Source of the DNA: Planctomycetota bacterium
GTDB taxonomy: Bacteria; Planctomycetota; Planctomycetia; Pirellulales; Thermoguttaceae
Length of the DNA: 57,340 nt
Assembly: GCA_029550925.1 (NCBI GenBank)
Contig: JAKPGL010000128.1
Location: forward strand, 1 to 57,340
Direction of reading: 5' to 3'
Below the pieces are notes generated by a model, which was not told the DNA's origin, ran no database searches, and worked only from the letters and a program-made list of their open reading frames with translations. Shown piece after piece: positions 1-8,942 of the stretch. A program made the translations under genes and the position numbers. Every line of letters starts with the position of its first letter. Within the stretch, counting starts at the first letter, position 1.

Positions 1-2
1 CC

Positions 3-3000
3 CTGACAGGGGAACATCTTCGTCTGGTGGTGCAAGGCCCCTCCGTGCTTCGCTCTGGAGCGGAAAACCATTTCCTGGTGCTGACCAGCCGCGTGGACGG
101 CGAACCCGTGGAAAGTCAGGTCGAATTGGCCCTGTTCGGTCCTGACCAGAAACGTTTTTTTAGCCAAAAAGAAGCGGCCGACGCCCAAGGCCAGGTTCGG
201 GTGGTGTTGCCAGCCGACATGAATTTGCCCAGTTGGGTGGAACTGAAAGTTACGGCCGAAGCAGGAGGAAAAGTGGAGAGCAGTTCGGCCCGGCTTGCCG
301 CTGCGCCGGTGGACTATCAGACATTTTTAGGAGTGGATCGGCTTTATTATCGTCCTGGGGATAGGGTATTGTTTCGCTCCTTATCTACGCCCCGTTTTCG
401 CCGCAGCGTGGAAGAAGAAATGTGGGTGGAGTTTGAGGTGCGAGACGCCGAGGATCGGCCTGTGCCGGGGTCCTATCAGGAAGGCCGCACTTGGCAGGGA
501 GTCGGTTGTGGAGAGTTTCGCATTCCTCCGGACATGCCTAGCGGACTTTATAGTGTGGCGGCACGGAACGCCCAGCGGCGTTTTGCCGAGGTACGGAAAC
601 CGTTTTGGGTTGCACCCCGTCCTATCGAACGTTTCCAGATGACGGTGGAATTCCAGAAGCCGCCCTACCGTCCCGGCCAAACGGTTGCCGTCCAGATCGA
701 GGTCCGGGAAAAAAACAAGCCGGCGAGCAAACAGCCGGTGGAATTGTGGGCCGAACTGGCCGGCAACCTTCTCCATCGGGAGACCCTCCAGACGGACGAC
801 GACGGCCGATTGCAGACTTCGTTTCGCCTTCCCGATCGCATGTCCGGGCCGGACGCCTGGTTGTGGGTGAAACTTTCCGGCCCCAAGCCGCCAGTGATCC
901 TATGGAGACCTATCCCCCTGAGCACGCCGAAGATCGAATGCCGGTTTTATCCAGAAGGCGGCCTGCTGGTCCCTGGGGTGGAAAATCGGGTGTATTTTTC
1001 CGTCCGGGATCGCCAGGGTCGGCCCGTGGAGGTGCAAGGTGTGCTTCTGGATCGACAGGACCGAACCGCCGCGGAGGTCCGCACCAGTCATCTTGGCCGG
1101 GGCGTGTTCCAATTTGTTCCCCTGGAAGAGCAAACGTACCGATTTCGGATTGTGCACCCCGAAGGTTTTTCTCAGGAGACCGAACTCCCTCCTGTTTCTG
1201 CGGGGGTGAAGGCGCTTGTGAAAACAGACCTTGCGGTGGTGGGGCCCGAGGCGCCGGTAGAATTCCGTCTGATTACTCCTCCGGCGGTCAAGAGCCAGAC
1301 GCCTTTCATGGCGGCGGTGATCTGTCGGGGGGTGCAGGCGGCCCGCCAATGGGCGGTCGCACAAACGCCCAAAGGCGGTCGTCCAGGAGAAACTTTTGTA
1401 CAGATTCCCCTTCCGGCAGACCTCTGGGGCCTCCTGCAATTGCGGGTCTATGATTACAGCCGGACGCCGCCGGTCCTGGCGGCCGAGCGGCTCTTGTATC
1501 GGCTTCCGAACCGTCGGCTTCAAGCGGAGTTGGCCCTTCTGCAAAACCAGCCTCGCCCTGCCAATCCGATCCGAGTGCGTCTTGCCGCCAAAGATGAACA
1601 GGGCGGGGCTATTTCCGCGGCGGCCGGTTTGGCCGTCGTGGAGGAAAAATTCTTGGGTACAATGCCCGGCCTTTGCCCCATCAGCCCATGCTGGTTTTTG
1701 GACGGTCTGTGGGAAATCCCGGAAGACTTGGAAGAAGTGGACTATCTGCTTTCGGACCATCCGGAGAGCCGGAAGGCGTTGGACTTGCTTTTGGGGACAT
1801 GGGGAGGACGGCCCATGGTCGCCGCCGATCGCGACGAACGTTCCCCGGGGACCCCATCCTTTCCGCCGACAAATGAACAAATTGCCTCTGCATCGCTCGA
1901 GCCGGAAGAAGCCCCCCCGTTGCTCTTAGACAATCTTCATCGCATCCAGGCCAGTTACCAAGAAGCGATGGAGGTTTTTCAGAAAGCCCGGCCGGAGACC
2001 TTAAATGCGATTACCCTTTCCAGCTTATTGGGCGGGGCGGCGCTGGTTCTGTTTGTCAGCCTGGCCGCCCTTCTGCAAGTCTCTGGAGGGATCCGCATTT
2101 GGGCGCCCACGGTGGTGGGGGCTAGCCTCTGTGTGGGCGTCGGATTGGTGCTGGCCCATCCGGAACTCTTACGCCCCGGCAGTCCCTATGCCGTTCCGTT
2201 TGCCGAATATCCGCCCCCAGAAGGTCTCGACGCCCGGGAGTCTTCGCCCCAGACCCATATCGAATCGTCGCCTTCGGCCAAAGGGGCGCCGGCGTCCGCC
2301 GCTTCTTCTCTCTCTGGCGATAAGCTCGGTGGTTCTTCCCCGGACCAACGAGGCCCCGCCGCCCCGCTCCCCGCGAAGCTCTCCGTAGGAATGGTGCAGC
2401 CGTTTGGCGTCCCCCGAACTACGTGGCGCCGGCTCCTTTCGGTCGGATTCCAGGAGGCCCAGCAGCTTGGTTGGGAATACTTGGCGCCCAAGCCGAAAGA
2501 ATCCAGCCCTCCGGTTTCCGCACAGCCGGTCTCTCCTTCCCAAGGCAAGCCTCCTGAGAGTCTGGTTCCAAGTGGGACTCCAGGAACGGGTTCTTCGGCG
2601 GCCCGGCCGTCTGTGGATCAGCCGTCTTCCCCCGACAAGCAGGCCGAAACCACGGATGCACTCGTTCCGCCGTGGGAAAGTTCGGAGGTGCTTTCCCCGA
2701 TGCCCGGTTCTCGGTTTGTGGTTCGAGAGTACGTATATCGGGCCGATCGCTTCCCTGCCGCCTCGGGGCCGGAAAAGATTCGCCCGCCGGTAGTCCTCTA
2801 TTGGCATCCTTTCTTCCTGACCGGGCCGGAGGGTTCGTCCGAGTGCCGCTTCGATTTACCGGAGCTGCCCGGCGTTTTCCGCATTCGAGCCGATCTCCAA
2901 GCCGCCGAAGGCCGAATGACCCTCGTCGAGACCAAAATCACCGCAGGTCCGCCCTCGGCGAACGGCGGCGCCGAGTCGGAAAAACCACCCGCCGGGAAAC

Positions 3001-3011
3001 GGCCGCCGTAA
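3..3011 (+). CDS. Large MG-domain-like envelope protein, 5' end outside window
   Basis: The frame is open to the left edge without a stop, so the true start lies upstream; the GTG at 27 is only an internal candidate. The first 300 or so residues read as repeated beta-sandwich modules of macroglobulin/MG2 type, with phrases such as DRLYYRPGDRVLFRS typical of alpha-2-macroglobulin-like proteins. I see no CXEQ thioester motif in the visible part. Around residues 668-720, counted from codon 27, lie two hydrophobic segments (SSLLGGAALVLFVSLAALL and a following one), then a long Pro/Ser-rich low-complexity stretch and a short final beta-rich segment. The protein is therefore probably anchored in a membrane with large domains on one side. 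Family assignment is by general resemblance only. It is convergent with the gene at 3035-3877, 23 bp away. Confidence 0.75.
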   Translation: MTGEHLRLVVQGPSVLRSGAENHFLVLTSRVDGEPVESQVELALFGPDQKRFFSQKEAADAQGQVRVVLPADMNLPSWVELKVTAEAGGKVESSSARLAAAPVDYQTFLGVDRLYYRPGDRVLFRSLSTPRFRRSVEEEMWVEFEVRDAEDRPVPGSYQEGRTWQGVGCGEFRIPPDMPSGLYSVAARNAQRRFAEVRKPFWVAPRPIERFQMTVEFQKPPYRPGQTVAVQIEVREKNKPASKQPVELWAELAGNLLHRETLQTDDDGRLQTSFRLPDRMSGPDAWLWVKLSGPKPPVILWRPIPLSTPKIECRFYPEGGLLVPGVENRVYFSVRDRQGRPVEVQGVLLDRQDRTAAEVRTSHLGRGVFQFVPLEEQTYRFRIVHPEGFSQETELPPVSAGVKALVKTDLAVVGPEAPVEFRLITPPAVKSQTPFMAAVICRGVQAARQWAVAQTPKGGRPGETFVQIPLPADLWGLLQLRVYDYSRTPPVLAAERLLYRLPNRRLQAELALLQNQPRPANPIRVRLAAKDEQGGAISAAAGLAVVEEKFLGTMPGLCPISPCWFLDGLWEIPEDLEEVDYLLSDHPESRKALDLLLGTWGGRPMVAADRDERSPGTPSFPPTNEQIASASLEPEEAPPLLLDNLHRIQASYQEAMEVFQKARPETLNAITLSSLLGGAALVLFVSLAALLQVSGGIRIWAPTVVGASLCVGVGLVLAHPELLRPGSPYAVPFAEYPPPEGLDARESSPQTHIESSPSAKGAPASAASSLSGDKLGGSSPDQRGPAAPLPAKLSVGMVQPFGVPRTTWRRLLSVGFQEAQQLGWEYLAPKPKESSPPVSAQPVSPSQGKPPESLVPSGTPGTGSSAARPSVDQPSSPDKQAETTDALVPPWESSEVLSPMPGSRFVVREYVYRADRFPAASGPEKIRPPVVLYWHPFFLTGPEGSSECRFDLPELPGVFRIRADLQAAEGRMTLVETKITAGPPSANGGAESEKPPAGKRPP

Positions 3012-3034
3012 AGGCCAGAGCATCTAGCCCCCAG

Positions 3035-3877
3035 TTACGGCGACGGACGTGGCTGAGGAGGCGTTTTCTTGCCTGCTTGGGCCTCTAAGGCTTTGGCCAG
3101 GTCTTGATCTGCGTCGAGAAGCATCTTTCGCAGTTGGCGTTTCTCCTCCTCGGAAATATCCTCGGGCATCGCATCTAAAGAGTCTAACAAAGCCCGCACC
3201 AGGGCCGTCTGCGCTTGCTGGGGTTGAGAAGACCCTGGAGAAGGTTTGGATGGTCCAGCCGAGTGAGAGGATTTTGTTCGATCCGCCGCCGGGCCAAGAG
3301 ACGAGGACGGTTGGGCCGGCGGCTTGGAAGGGGTGGGAGAAGTCGGCTTGTCCGAAGAGGTCTCCGCGGCGGCTTTCTTAGCTCCAGAAGGCGCTGGGCC
3401 GACCCGCTCCTCGATCAGGGGCAAAACCACCTTTCGGTTGGCTTGCAGGATCTTCTGTTTTCTGTCGTGCAGGAGGGGCCGAAGCTGTCGGCCGGCTTCT
3501 TCCAGACGGTCTCGGAGGGCGTCTTTGGCGTCGGCCCCTTCGCCGTGAAACGCATCCAAGGTGTCAAGCAGGGCCTGGATCAGCGGATGGATTGGCTCAG
3601 CAGGCTCGCGGCCTGGTTCTGGTTGGGCGGCTGGGGCGATTTGTTTTTTGCCCTCCCCATGAGCAGCCGGGTCGGCCACTGGATTACCGCCCACCGGCTC
3701 CCGCGGCGCCAACAAGGCCGCCAGTTGCTCGCGCTGGCCGCCAGGCAGACCCGGCAATCCCTGCCAAGCCAAGCCCCATTGGGCAACCGCCCATAACAGG
3801 ACAGCCCCCAGGCTGCCTAGCAATATCCATTTGTCCCTGAGGCGACTCTTTGACCGACGATTCGTGGGGAGATTCAT
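3035..3877 (-). CDS. Membrane-anchored protein with two related helical units
   Basis: This 280-residue protein starts at an ATG preceded by AAAGGAGCGGGAAG, a good ribosome site. A basic N-terminus is followed by one membrane segment (about residues 18-38, WILLGSLGAVLLWAVAQWG), so the rest is probably outside the cytoplasm. Two similar helical units are separated by a Pro/Ser/Lys linker. The first begins PLIQALLDTLDAFHGEG near residue 97 and the second ALVRALLDSLDAMPEDI near residue 225. Both share the core [VI][RQ]ALLD[TS]LDA followed by a basic/acidic helix ending in a Leu-rich stretch. I do not recognise a family, and no catalytic motif is visible. It may be a scaffolding or peptidoglycan-space protein, but that is a guess. 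Confidence 0.7.
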   Translation of the reverse strand: MNLPTNRRSKSRLRDKWILLGSLGAVLLWAVAQWGLAWQGLPGLPGGQREQLAALLAPREPVGGNPVADPAAHGEGKKQIAPAAQPEPGREPAEPIHPLIQALLDTLDAFHGEGADAKDALRDRLEEAGRQLRPLLHDRKQKILQANRKVVLPLIEERVGPAPSGAKKAAAETSSDKPTSPTPSKPPAQPSSSLGPAADRTKSSHSAGPSKPSPGSSQPQQAQTALVRALLDSLDAMPEDISEEEKRQLRKMLLDADQDLAKALEAQAGKKTPPQPRPSP

Positions 3878-4090
3878 CTTCCCGCTCCTTTGTGAGCGAA
3901 AAACCCCGGGGGACTACTCTCCGAGGAAGTTTTTCTTTCCACCGCCGCCCGGTGTCAGGCCATTAGGGGGAACCGTGTGCCGCGGCAAGCAACCTACGCC
4001 TGCCTGGATTGAGCTAGATTAGCTGATTTTCGGAGCTTATGTAAATTGTCTATATTCTCTTAGTCTATTTTCTTTCCTAATACAACTATT

Positions 4091-4150
4091 GTAACATTTC
4101 AACCGAACAGAGAACCCCCCTCCTGTCATCCCCGCGGAAGCGGTGGATTC
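4091..4150 (+). repeat. Solo end of the element C family
   Basis: The sequence starts GTAACATTTCAACCGAAC and runs to CCTGTCATCCCCGCGGAAGCGG. It matches the arrangement at 57091-57140 (GTAACAATTCAGCC...CCTGTCATCCCCGCG) and resembles the ends of the element at 39759-39952. No inverted partner end is visible nearby, so it looks like a decayed or one-ended copy. Confidence 0.6.
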
Positions 4151-4177
4151 AGAGGAGAGGACCTGTTTTTTCTGGCT

Positions 4178-4350
4178 GGATTCCCGCCTGCGAGGGAATG
4201 ACGAAGGGGGAACAGGAGGAGGGCACAAGATGCCTGGATTCCCGCTTGCGAGGGAATGACGAAGGGGACCCTCACCCGGCCTGGCCGTGTCCAGGTTACC
4301 CCGAAAAGGGGAGAGGGAGAAGCCTGGATTCCCGCCTGCGCGGGAATGAC
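4178..4350. repeat. Cluster of three REP-like palindromes
   Basis: Three 25-bp units of the form GGATTCCCGC-nnnn-(C/A)GGGAATGAC lie at 4178-4202, 4236-4260 and 4326-4350. Each can fold into a short hairpin with arms TTCCCGC and GCGGGAA or a variant. Related copies are at 10270-10294, 37117-37141, 39787-39810, 39870-39894, 57119-57143 and 57160-57180. The unit resembles the widespread bacterial REP/dRS3-like repeats. Confidence 0.85.
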
Positions 4351-4709
4351 AATAAGAAAATCGCCTTGCATGTAGCACCGTTTGTCCAGACGGTATCTCA
4401 CCGGTCTGCTTTGTCCTTGCGGATAAAGCTCGGTCCTCCGCTTCTTTGCGGGCGTGGCTCGGCCGTCCAGGTAAAGTGTTACCCTTTCTTCCAGTTCCTG
4501 GATAGAATGGCATGAGGCCAGAAGGTCTCCGGCGTCCATGGTTGGGGGGCCATGTTCTCTGTGGGGGACGCAGAAACGAAGCGACCGTGGATAGGCGTTT
4601 TGGCCCCGAAGAGCCGAAGCCGAGGAGCAGGGATTGCTTCCAGGGAAGAGGAAAGCCCCACGCCAATAGCAGCCGTAACGGTTTTCTTTCAGAGTCCTTA
4701 GAAAAAGCC

Positions 4710-5819
4710 ATGAAATATCTGGATGAGTATCGGGACCCACAGATGGTGCGGCGATTGGCCGAGCAGATCGCCCACTTGGTAAGGCGTCCTTGGAACATTA
4801 TGGAAGTTTGTGGCGGGCAGACCCATGCGATCATGCGGTTTTCTTTGGACGCATTGTTGCCGACGGAGATTACGCTGATTCATGGGCCGGGCTGTCCGGT
4901 GTGTGTAACGCCGGTGGAAACAGTGGATCGCGCCATTTGGTTGGCCAGCCAGTCGGGGGTGATTTTATGTTCGTTTGGCGATATGCTTCGGGTGCCAGGG
5001 TCGCAGAAGGACCTTTTTACCGCCAAATCGGAGGGGGGCGATGTGCGGGTGGTGTATTCACCGTTGGATGCGGTGCGATTGGCCCAGCGTTATCCGGATC
5101 AAGAGGTGGTCTTTTTTGCAATCGGGTTTGAGACGACGGCGCCGGCCAATGCGGCGGCGGTTCGGCTGGCCAAGCAATGGGGCCTGAAGAATTTTTCCTT
5201 GTTGGCAGCTCATGTCCTTGTGCCGCCGGCTATGGAGGCGGTGCTTCAGGCGCCCGGTTGCCAGGTACATGGTTTTTTGGCCGCCGGCCATGTCTGCACC
5301 GTGACGGGCATGGAACCCTATCGGACTATTGCCGACAGATACCGGACCCCGATTGTCGTAACCGGCTTTGAACCGGTGGATATCCTTCGGGGAATTCTCT
5401 GTTGTGTGCGTCAACTGGAGGAAGGACGCCATGAGGTGGAAAACGCCTACGGTCGGTCGGTCCGGCCCGAAGGCAATCTGTTGGCCCAGCGGCAAATCGA
5501 GGAAGTTTTTCAACGTTGCGACCGGAAATGGCGGGGCATCGGCGTGATACAAGGCAGTGGACTGGAGCTTCGGCCGGAGTACGCCCAGTTTGACGCGGTG
5601 CGTCGATTCGGGCTGGAACAACTTTCGGCGGAAGAACCCGCCGAGTGCATTGCGGGCCAGGTGTTGCAGGGGATCAAAAAGCCGGTGGAGTGTCCGCTGT
5701 TCGGCACGGCCTGTACGCCCGAACATCCGCGCGGGGCGCCGATGGTTTCGGCGGAAGGGGCTTGTGCGGCGTATTACCGATACCGGCCAGTCGCCTCTTC
5801 TCCCAACAAGCATCGCTGA
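4710..5819 (+). CDS. hypD: Hydrogenase maturation protein HypD
   Basis: HypD is the iron-sulfur scaffold that, with HypC, assembles the Fe(CN)2CO group of [NiFe]-hydrogenases. The conserved cysteines are all visible: C34 in CGGQTH, C62 and C65 in GPGCPVC, the GHVCTVTG segment, and the C-terminal cluster [20 protein letters not shown] followed by [10 protein letters not shown]. From the ATG at 4710 the product is 369 residues, the normal family length; the frame extends upstream but that part is repeat-derived and unlike HypD. No hypA, B, C, E or F and no hydrogenase structural gene is in this window, so its partners must be elsewhere. Nothing suggests degeneration. Confidence 0.95.
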   Translation: MKYLDEYRDPQMVRRLAEQIAHLVRRPWNIMEVCGGQTHAIMRFSLDALLPTEITLIHGPGCPVCVTPVETVDRAIWLASQSGVILCSFGDMLRVPGSQKDLFTAKSEGGDVRVVYSPLDAVRLAQRYPDQEVVFFAIGFETTAPANAAAVRLAKQWGLKNFSLLAAHVLVPPAMEAVLQAPGCQVHGFLAAGHVCTVTGMEPYRTIADRYRTPIVVTGFEPVDILRGILCCVRQLEEGRHEVENAYGRSVRPEGNLLAQRQIEEVFQRCDRKWRGIGVIQGSGLELRPEYAQFDAVRRFGLEQLSAEEPAECIAGQVLQGIKKPVECPLFGTACTPEHPRGAPMVSAEGACAAYYRYRPVASSPNKHR

Positions 5820-5881
5820 GCAGCCGGTTTGGCCCAGGAGCGATCCTTGGCTCTGTTGGTCCTGGATCAGAACGTTTCGAG

Positions 5882-6340
5882 TCAGGATGTTTCAAGAATA
5901 TGGGGCAATTGCTCGACGAACGCGCGGATTTCATCCCGCATGCGGCGATAGGGGGCCAGACGCTGTTCTTCTGTCGCAGCCGAGGCGGCTAGTCGAGGCG
6001 GATCGTCAAACCCACGGTGAACTATCTTGGCCCGGCCCGGAAACACCGGACAATGCTCCTGGGCGTGATCGCACACCGTGATCACATAATCGAATTCGAT
6101 CGCGGACAGTTCACGCACATGTTTGGACCGTTGGCCGGAAATATCCACCCCGGCTTCCGCCATCACCCGAACGGCGTCGGGATTCAGGCCGTGCGTTTCG
6201 ATCCCGGCCGAATAGGGTTCGATCAGGTCGGATTTCAAGGCCCTGGCCCATCCTTCGGCCATTTGACTCCGACACGAATTGCCGGTACATAGAAAAAGGA
6301 CTTTAAGTTTTCGCCTCTGCGGAGACGGCGGAACCGACAT
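5882..6340 (-). CDS. arsC: LMW-phosphatase-fold arsenate reductase, thioredoxin type
   Basis: The 152-residue protein has the low-molecular-weight phosphatase P-loop CTGNSCRS (nucleophile C18, R24). It also has a second cysteine pair, C90 and C97 in CDHAQEHC, spaced like C82 and C89 of the Staphylococcus pI258-type ArsC, so all three redox cysteines are in register (offset 8). This favours arsenate reduction with electrons from thioredoxin over plain tyrosine phosphatase activity. I chose the ATG at 6340 because GGGGAGG lies about 8 bases upstream; longer starts at 6370 and 6439 lack a site. No arsenite pump or arsR regulator is adjacent. A housekeeping Wzb-like phosphatase is the alternative. 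Confidence 0.85.
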   Translation of the reverse strand: MSVPPSPQRRKLKVLFLCTGNSCRSQMAEGWARALKSDLIEPYSAGIETHGLNPDAVRVMAEAGVDISGQRSKHVRELSAIEFDYVITVCDHAQEHCPVFPGRAKIVHRGFDDPPRLAASAATEEQRLAPYRRMRDEIRAFVEQLPHILETS

Positions 6341-6517
6341 CAGAAAGGCCTCCCCAAAAGAAACACGCATCGCTACGACTATTCTATTCCTTTGGAAGAC
6401 GAGAAAGAAGCAGAGGAGGCAAAGCGGGAATCCGTCCACCGAGGGAAGCCGCGAGAGGTTTCTATATCGGAAGGAGCGAATATGTCGCTGCCGCTCTAGC
6501 GGCAGTCCGGTTTCCCG

Positions 6518-7441
6518 TCAGTTGGCCAGCGAGCGAACCACCCCTTCCAAGCCCCGGACCACCCGGGCGAAATGATCCCAGTGGATTTTGTCCGGCGTAT
6601 CGTTCGAGGTATGATAATAGGGATTTCGATACATGGCGGTGTCGGTAACCATCACCGCGGGGTACCCTTGCCGCCAAAAGGCCCATTGATCGGAAAACGC
6701 CGCGCCGGGTACGTCTTCGGATAGCGCCGCCGCCGCCCGGGGAAACGTTTCCGTCTGGCCAAACAGGTCGGCCGCACGGCGAAGCAACTGCTCCGACTCT
6801 TCGTTGCTGACAAAAGCGATAAAGTTCCCCTCGCTCGGGGCCTCCTCACCCAGTGGCAAAGGATACTGTTGGCTGCCGGGCCGGGGATCGTAATACCCGA
6901 GCGATTCCAGACAGATCATGGCCGAAATAGATTCCCCGCGCCGCTGACACCGCTGCGCATAGACGAAGGAACCCATCGCCTGGGTGTGGAAAAAAGGAGG
7001 CTCTTCATTGGCGAATGCGGCAAAGCGGAGAGTGCAGCTCGGCTGGGCCTGGGCAAATCGCTCCGCCAAGGCCAACAAGGCGGCAATGCCGGTCGCATTG
7101 TCATCGGCGCCTGGCGAGCCGAAAACCGTATCGTAATGGGCGCCTACCAAAAGGATTTGTCCCGCCTGATTGCCGCCGAAACGCTGGACAGTCAGGTTCA
7201 CGACGGATTGGCCCCCGGCAGAATACTCCTGCCGATCCACCGGATATCCCAGACCTTCCATCCGGCTCTGGATGTAATGAGCGGCCTGGGAGAGTTTTTC
7301 CGGACGGTCGAGCAAACTGCGGGGACCGATCTCGCCCGCCAACACTTCCACGTCCCGACGAAGCGTCTGGGCCAGGGCATCCAGTTCCGCATCGGGCGGC
7401 GGCAATTTTTCTGCGCCGGCAGAAAAAAACTGAATAAACAT
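6518..7441 (-). CDS. M28-family zinc aminopeptidase-like protein
   Basis: The 307-residue protein carries the M28 metallopeptidase layout: HYDTV with metal ligand H102, GADDNATG with bridging D113, FANEEPPF with catalytic and ligand glutamates E146/E147, a later Asp region, and the C-terminal YYHTSNDTPDKI supplying the last histidine ligand. This family cleaves N-terminal residues or glutaminyl peptides using two zinc ions. The N-terminus (MFIQFFSAGAEKLPPP) is only weakly hydrophobic, and no clear signal peptide is seen. The start is preceded by a GGGG-rich stretch. The nearest genes on the same strand are arsC downstream and the isomerase upstream, with gaps over 150 bp, so it is probably transcribed alone. 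Exact substrate is unknown. Confidence 0.88.
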   Translation of the reverse strand: MFIQFFSAGAEKLPPPDAELDALAQTLRRDVEVLAGEIGPRSLLDRPEKLSQAAHYIQSRMEGLGYPVDRQEYSAGGQSVVNLTVQRFGGNQAGQILLVGAHYDTVFGSPGADDNATGIAALLALAERFAQAQPSCTLRFAAFANEEPPFFHTQAMGSFVYAQRCQRRGESISAMICLESLGYYDPRPGSQQYPLPLGEEAPSEGNFIAFVSNEESEQLLRRAADLFGQTETFPRAAAALSEDVPGAAFSDQWAFWRQGYPAVMVTDTAMYRNPYYHTSNDTPDKIHWDHFARVVRGLEGVVRSLAN

Positions 7442-7604
7442 CTTTTCGTACCCCCCGAACTAAAAACAAACACACCCCCTTTCCGCCTTTCCGGCGGATA
7501 GCCGCCTGGAAGACCGGTAGTGCAGAATCGGCCGGCAACCGGTCCAAGATCAGGGAACACCCCCAGTTATACAACCGCCCGATAGCCGCTGTTCCCCGAC
7601 CGTT

Positions 7605-8537
7605 TTATACGTCGCACAGTTGGACTGCTTCCCGCAGCGATTGGAGCGGGTCACGCGTCGGGATGAACTCCTGGGCCAGGTAGCCCTGGTAGCCCGTCTC
7701 CACAATAGTCCGGAGAACGGCGGGATAGTTGATTTCCTGATTTTCGCCGAGTTCGTTTCGGCCCGGCACGCCCGCCACATGATAATGGCCGATGTAATCC
7801 TTGAACTGCCGAATCCGGGTGATCAGGTCGCCCTGCATGATCTGCACATGATAGATGTCGAACAGAATCTTCATCCGTTCGGAACCGATCCGTTTGCACA
7901 CCTCGACGCACCATTCGACCGTGTCGCCCATATAGCCGGGATGCCCTTTCATCTCGACATCGACTCGGCTGTTCAGAACCTCGATACAGAGGGTAACTTT
8001 CTTTTTCTCGGCGTAGCCGATGACGGTTTTCAGCCCGGCGACGGTGTTTTCCAGCCCCACGTCATCCGCCATGCCTTCCCGGAAGCCGGAAAAGGTGATC
8101 ACGTTCGGGAAACCGGCCTCGGCGGCCGCATCCACCGCCTGCTCGATCTTCTCTTTGCACATGGGCCAGTTTTCTTTATGGTTCCAGCCCTTGACGAAAC
8201 CATGACTGGGGGCCATGGCGCAGACAAGGCCGTATTTTTTCAAAATAGGCCAATCCTTCGGCTGCACCAATTCGACCGACAGGATTCCTAGGGCCTTGGC
8301 TTTTTGACAGAGTTCTTCCAAGGTCCAAGGCTGAGGAGAGCTGTTGGTGATAAAACACCAGTCGCACACCGATTGGCGAATGCGGCCTTTGGTTACCGCC
8401 GGCCCTTCTTCCAAAACACGGCGTTTTCGTCGCTCGGCGGCCCAAAGACGCCCGCCTAGTCCCATCGCTCCCGCCACTGCCGCCGCTCCGCCTAACCATC
8501 GTCGCCGACTCATACCCGTTGGTTTGTTTTCAGTCAT
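7605..8537 (-). CDS. Tat-exported sugar isomerase/epimerase-like TIM barrel
   Basis: The protein begins with a twin-arginine signal (MSRRRWLGGAAAVAGAMG, cleavage probably near LWAAE). A xylose-isomerase-like AP-endonuclease-2 barrel follows, similar to hydroxypyruvate isomerase (RQSVCDWCF at the start of the barrel, CIEVLNSRVD and LFDIYHVQIMQGD as metal-site strands, AQEFIPTRDP near the end). Such proteins isomerise or epimerise small sugars or keto acids with a divalent metal. The ATG at 8537 is preferred, with GAAGGG upstream; a GTG two codons earlier is possible. A near-consensus promoter lies about 100 bp upstream. Exported members of this family are abundant in planctomycetes, but the substrate cannot be read from sequence. 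Confidence 0.88.
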   Translation of the reverse strand: MTENKPTGMSRRRWLGGAAAVAGAMGLGGRLWAAERRKRRVLEEGPAVTKGRIRQSVCDWCFITNSSPQPWTLEELCQKAKALGILSVELVQPKDWPILKKYGLVCAMAPSHGFVKGWNHKENWPMCKEKIEQAVDAAAEAGFPNVITFSGFREGMADDVGLENTVAGLKTVIGYAEKKKVTLCIEVLNSRVDVEMKGHPGYMGDTVEWCVEVCKRIGSERMKILFDIYHVQIMQGDLITRIRQFKDYIGHYHVAGVPGRNELGENQEINYPAVLRTIVETGYQGYLAQEFIPTRDPLQSLREAVQLCDV

Positions 8538-8942
8538 GGACACGACCCTTCTCTTAGTAAACTAGACCCACTTGAACGTTCCCAAAACCCTTTGGCGTCA
8601 AAAACTTAACGCGAAAAGTTTCTCGATCTTGCCTTTCTTATCATAATGGCTGGCAGGCTACGTGTCAACAAACGCTCCTTGAGCTGTTTCGCCACTTCCA
8701 ACCCATCCCCGAAAGCTTTTGCGGGGGCAGTTTACAGGAGGTCCACCCTCTTCCAGGGGCGTTCTCTGGGCCTTCCTCCGCGAAAGAGTCGTTCGCTTCC
8801 TGTTCGCCAAGTTGCTAACCCGCTAGCGGCGCGGTAAAGTAAGAGGGTTTGACCGGCGCAGACATCTCACGTGCTTGGAAAGCCAGCGAAGAGTCTGTTT
8901 TTTCCCAAGAGGCCTGTTTTGCAAAACCAGGAGAATCCCTCG
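8538..8942. other. Divergent intergenic region, isomerase gene to thiG
   Basis: This 405-bp spacer separates the minus-strand isomerase gene from thiG. Apart from the minus-strand promoter at 8640-8668 I see no gene. I looked for the CUGAGA and ACCU...GAUCUGG elements of a TPP riboswitch upstream of thiG and did not find them. The ribosome site for thiG (CAGGAG) is at 8928-8933. Confidence 0.6.
8640..8668 (-). promoter_or_regulatory. Sigma70-type promoter for the isomerase gene
   Basis: Read on the minus strand there is a perfect -35 box TTGACA (8668-8663), a 17-base spacer, and a -10 box TATGAT (8645-8640), one mismatch from consensus. Transcription would start near 8633, leaving a leader of about 95 nt before the ATG at 8537. 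Confidence 0.7.

Larger units (their letters stand above)
3878..4709. other. Repeat-rich intergenic region upstream of hypD
   Basis: This 830-bp stretch separates two divergent genes and holds no convincing gene. The left part (about 4021-4100) is markedly AT-rich. From 4091 on it is filled with dispersed repeats: a GTAACATTTC-type element end, four REP-like palindromes, a CCCTCACCCGGCC...GGGGAGAGG unit (4268-4321), and a GTAGCACCGTTTGTCCAGACGG motif at 4372-4393. Open frames crossing it are translations of these repeats. I saw no riboswitch. Confidence 0.7.

Noticed and set aside
4178-4350. CRISPR-like array of repeated units
   Set aside because: Spacing is irregular (33 and 65 bp between units), there are only three to four copies, the same units are scattered elsewhere, and no cas genes exist here.
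4037-4834. Minus-strand frame across the hypD upstream repeats
   Set aside because: Its translation is made from REP-like repeats and from antisense of hypD.
8700-8942. TPP riboswitch upstream of thiG
   Set aside because: The conserved CUGAGA and pyrophosphate-sensor motifs are absent.
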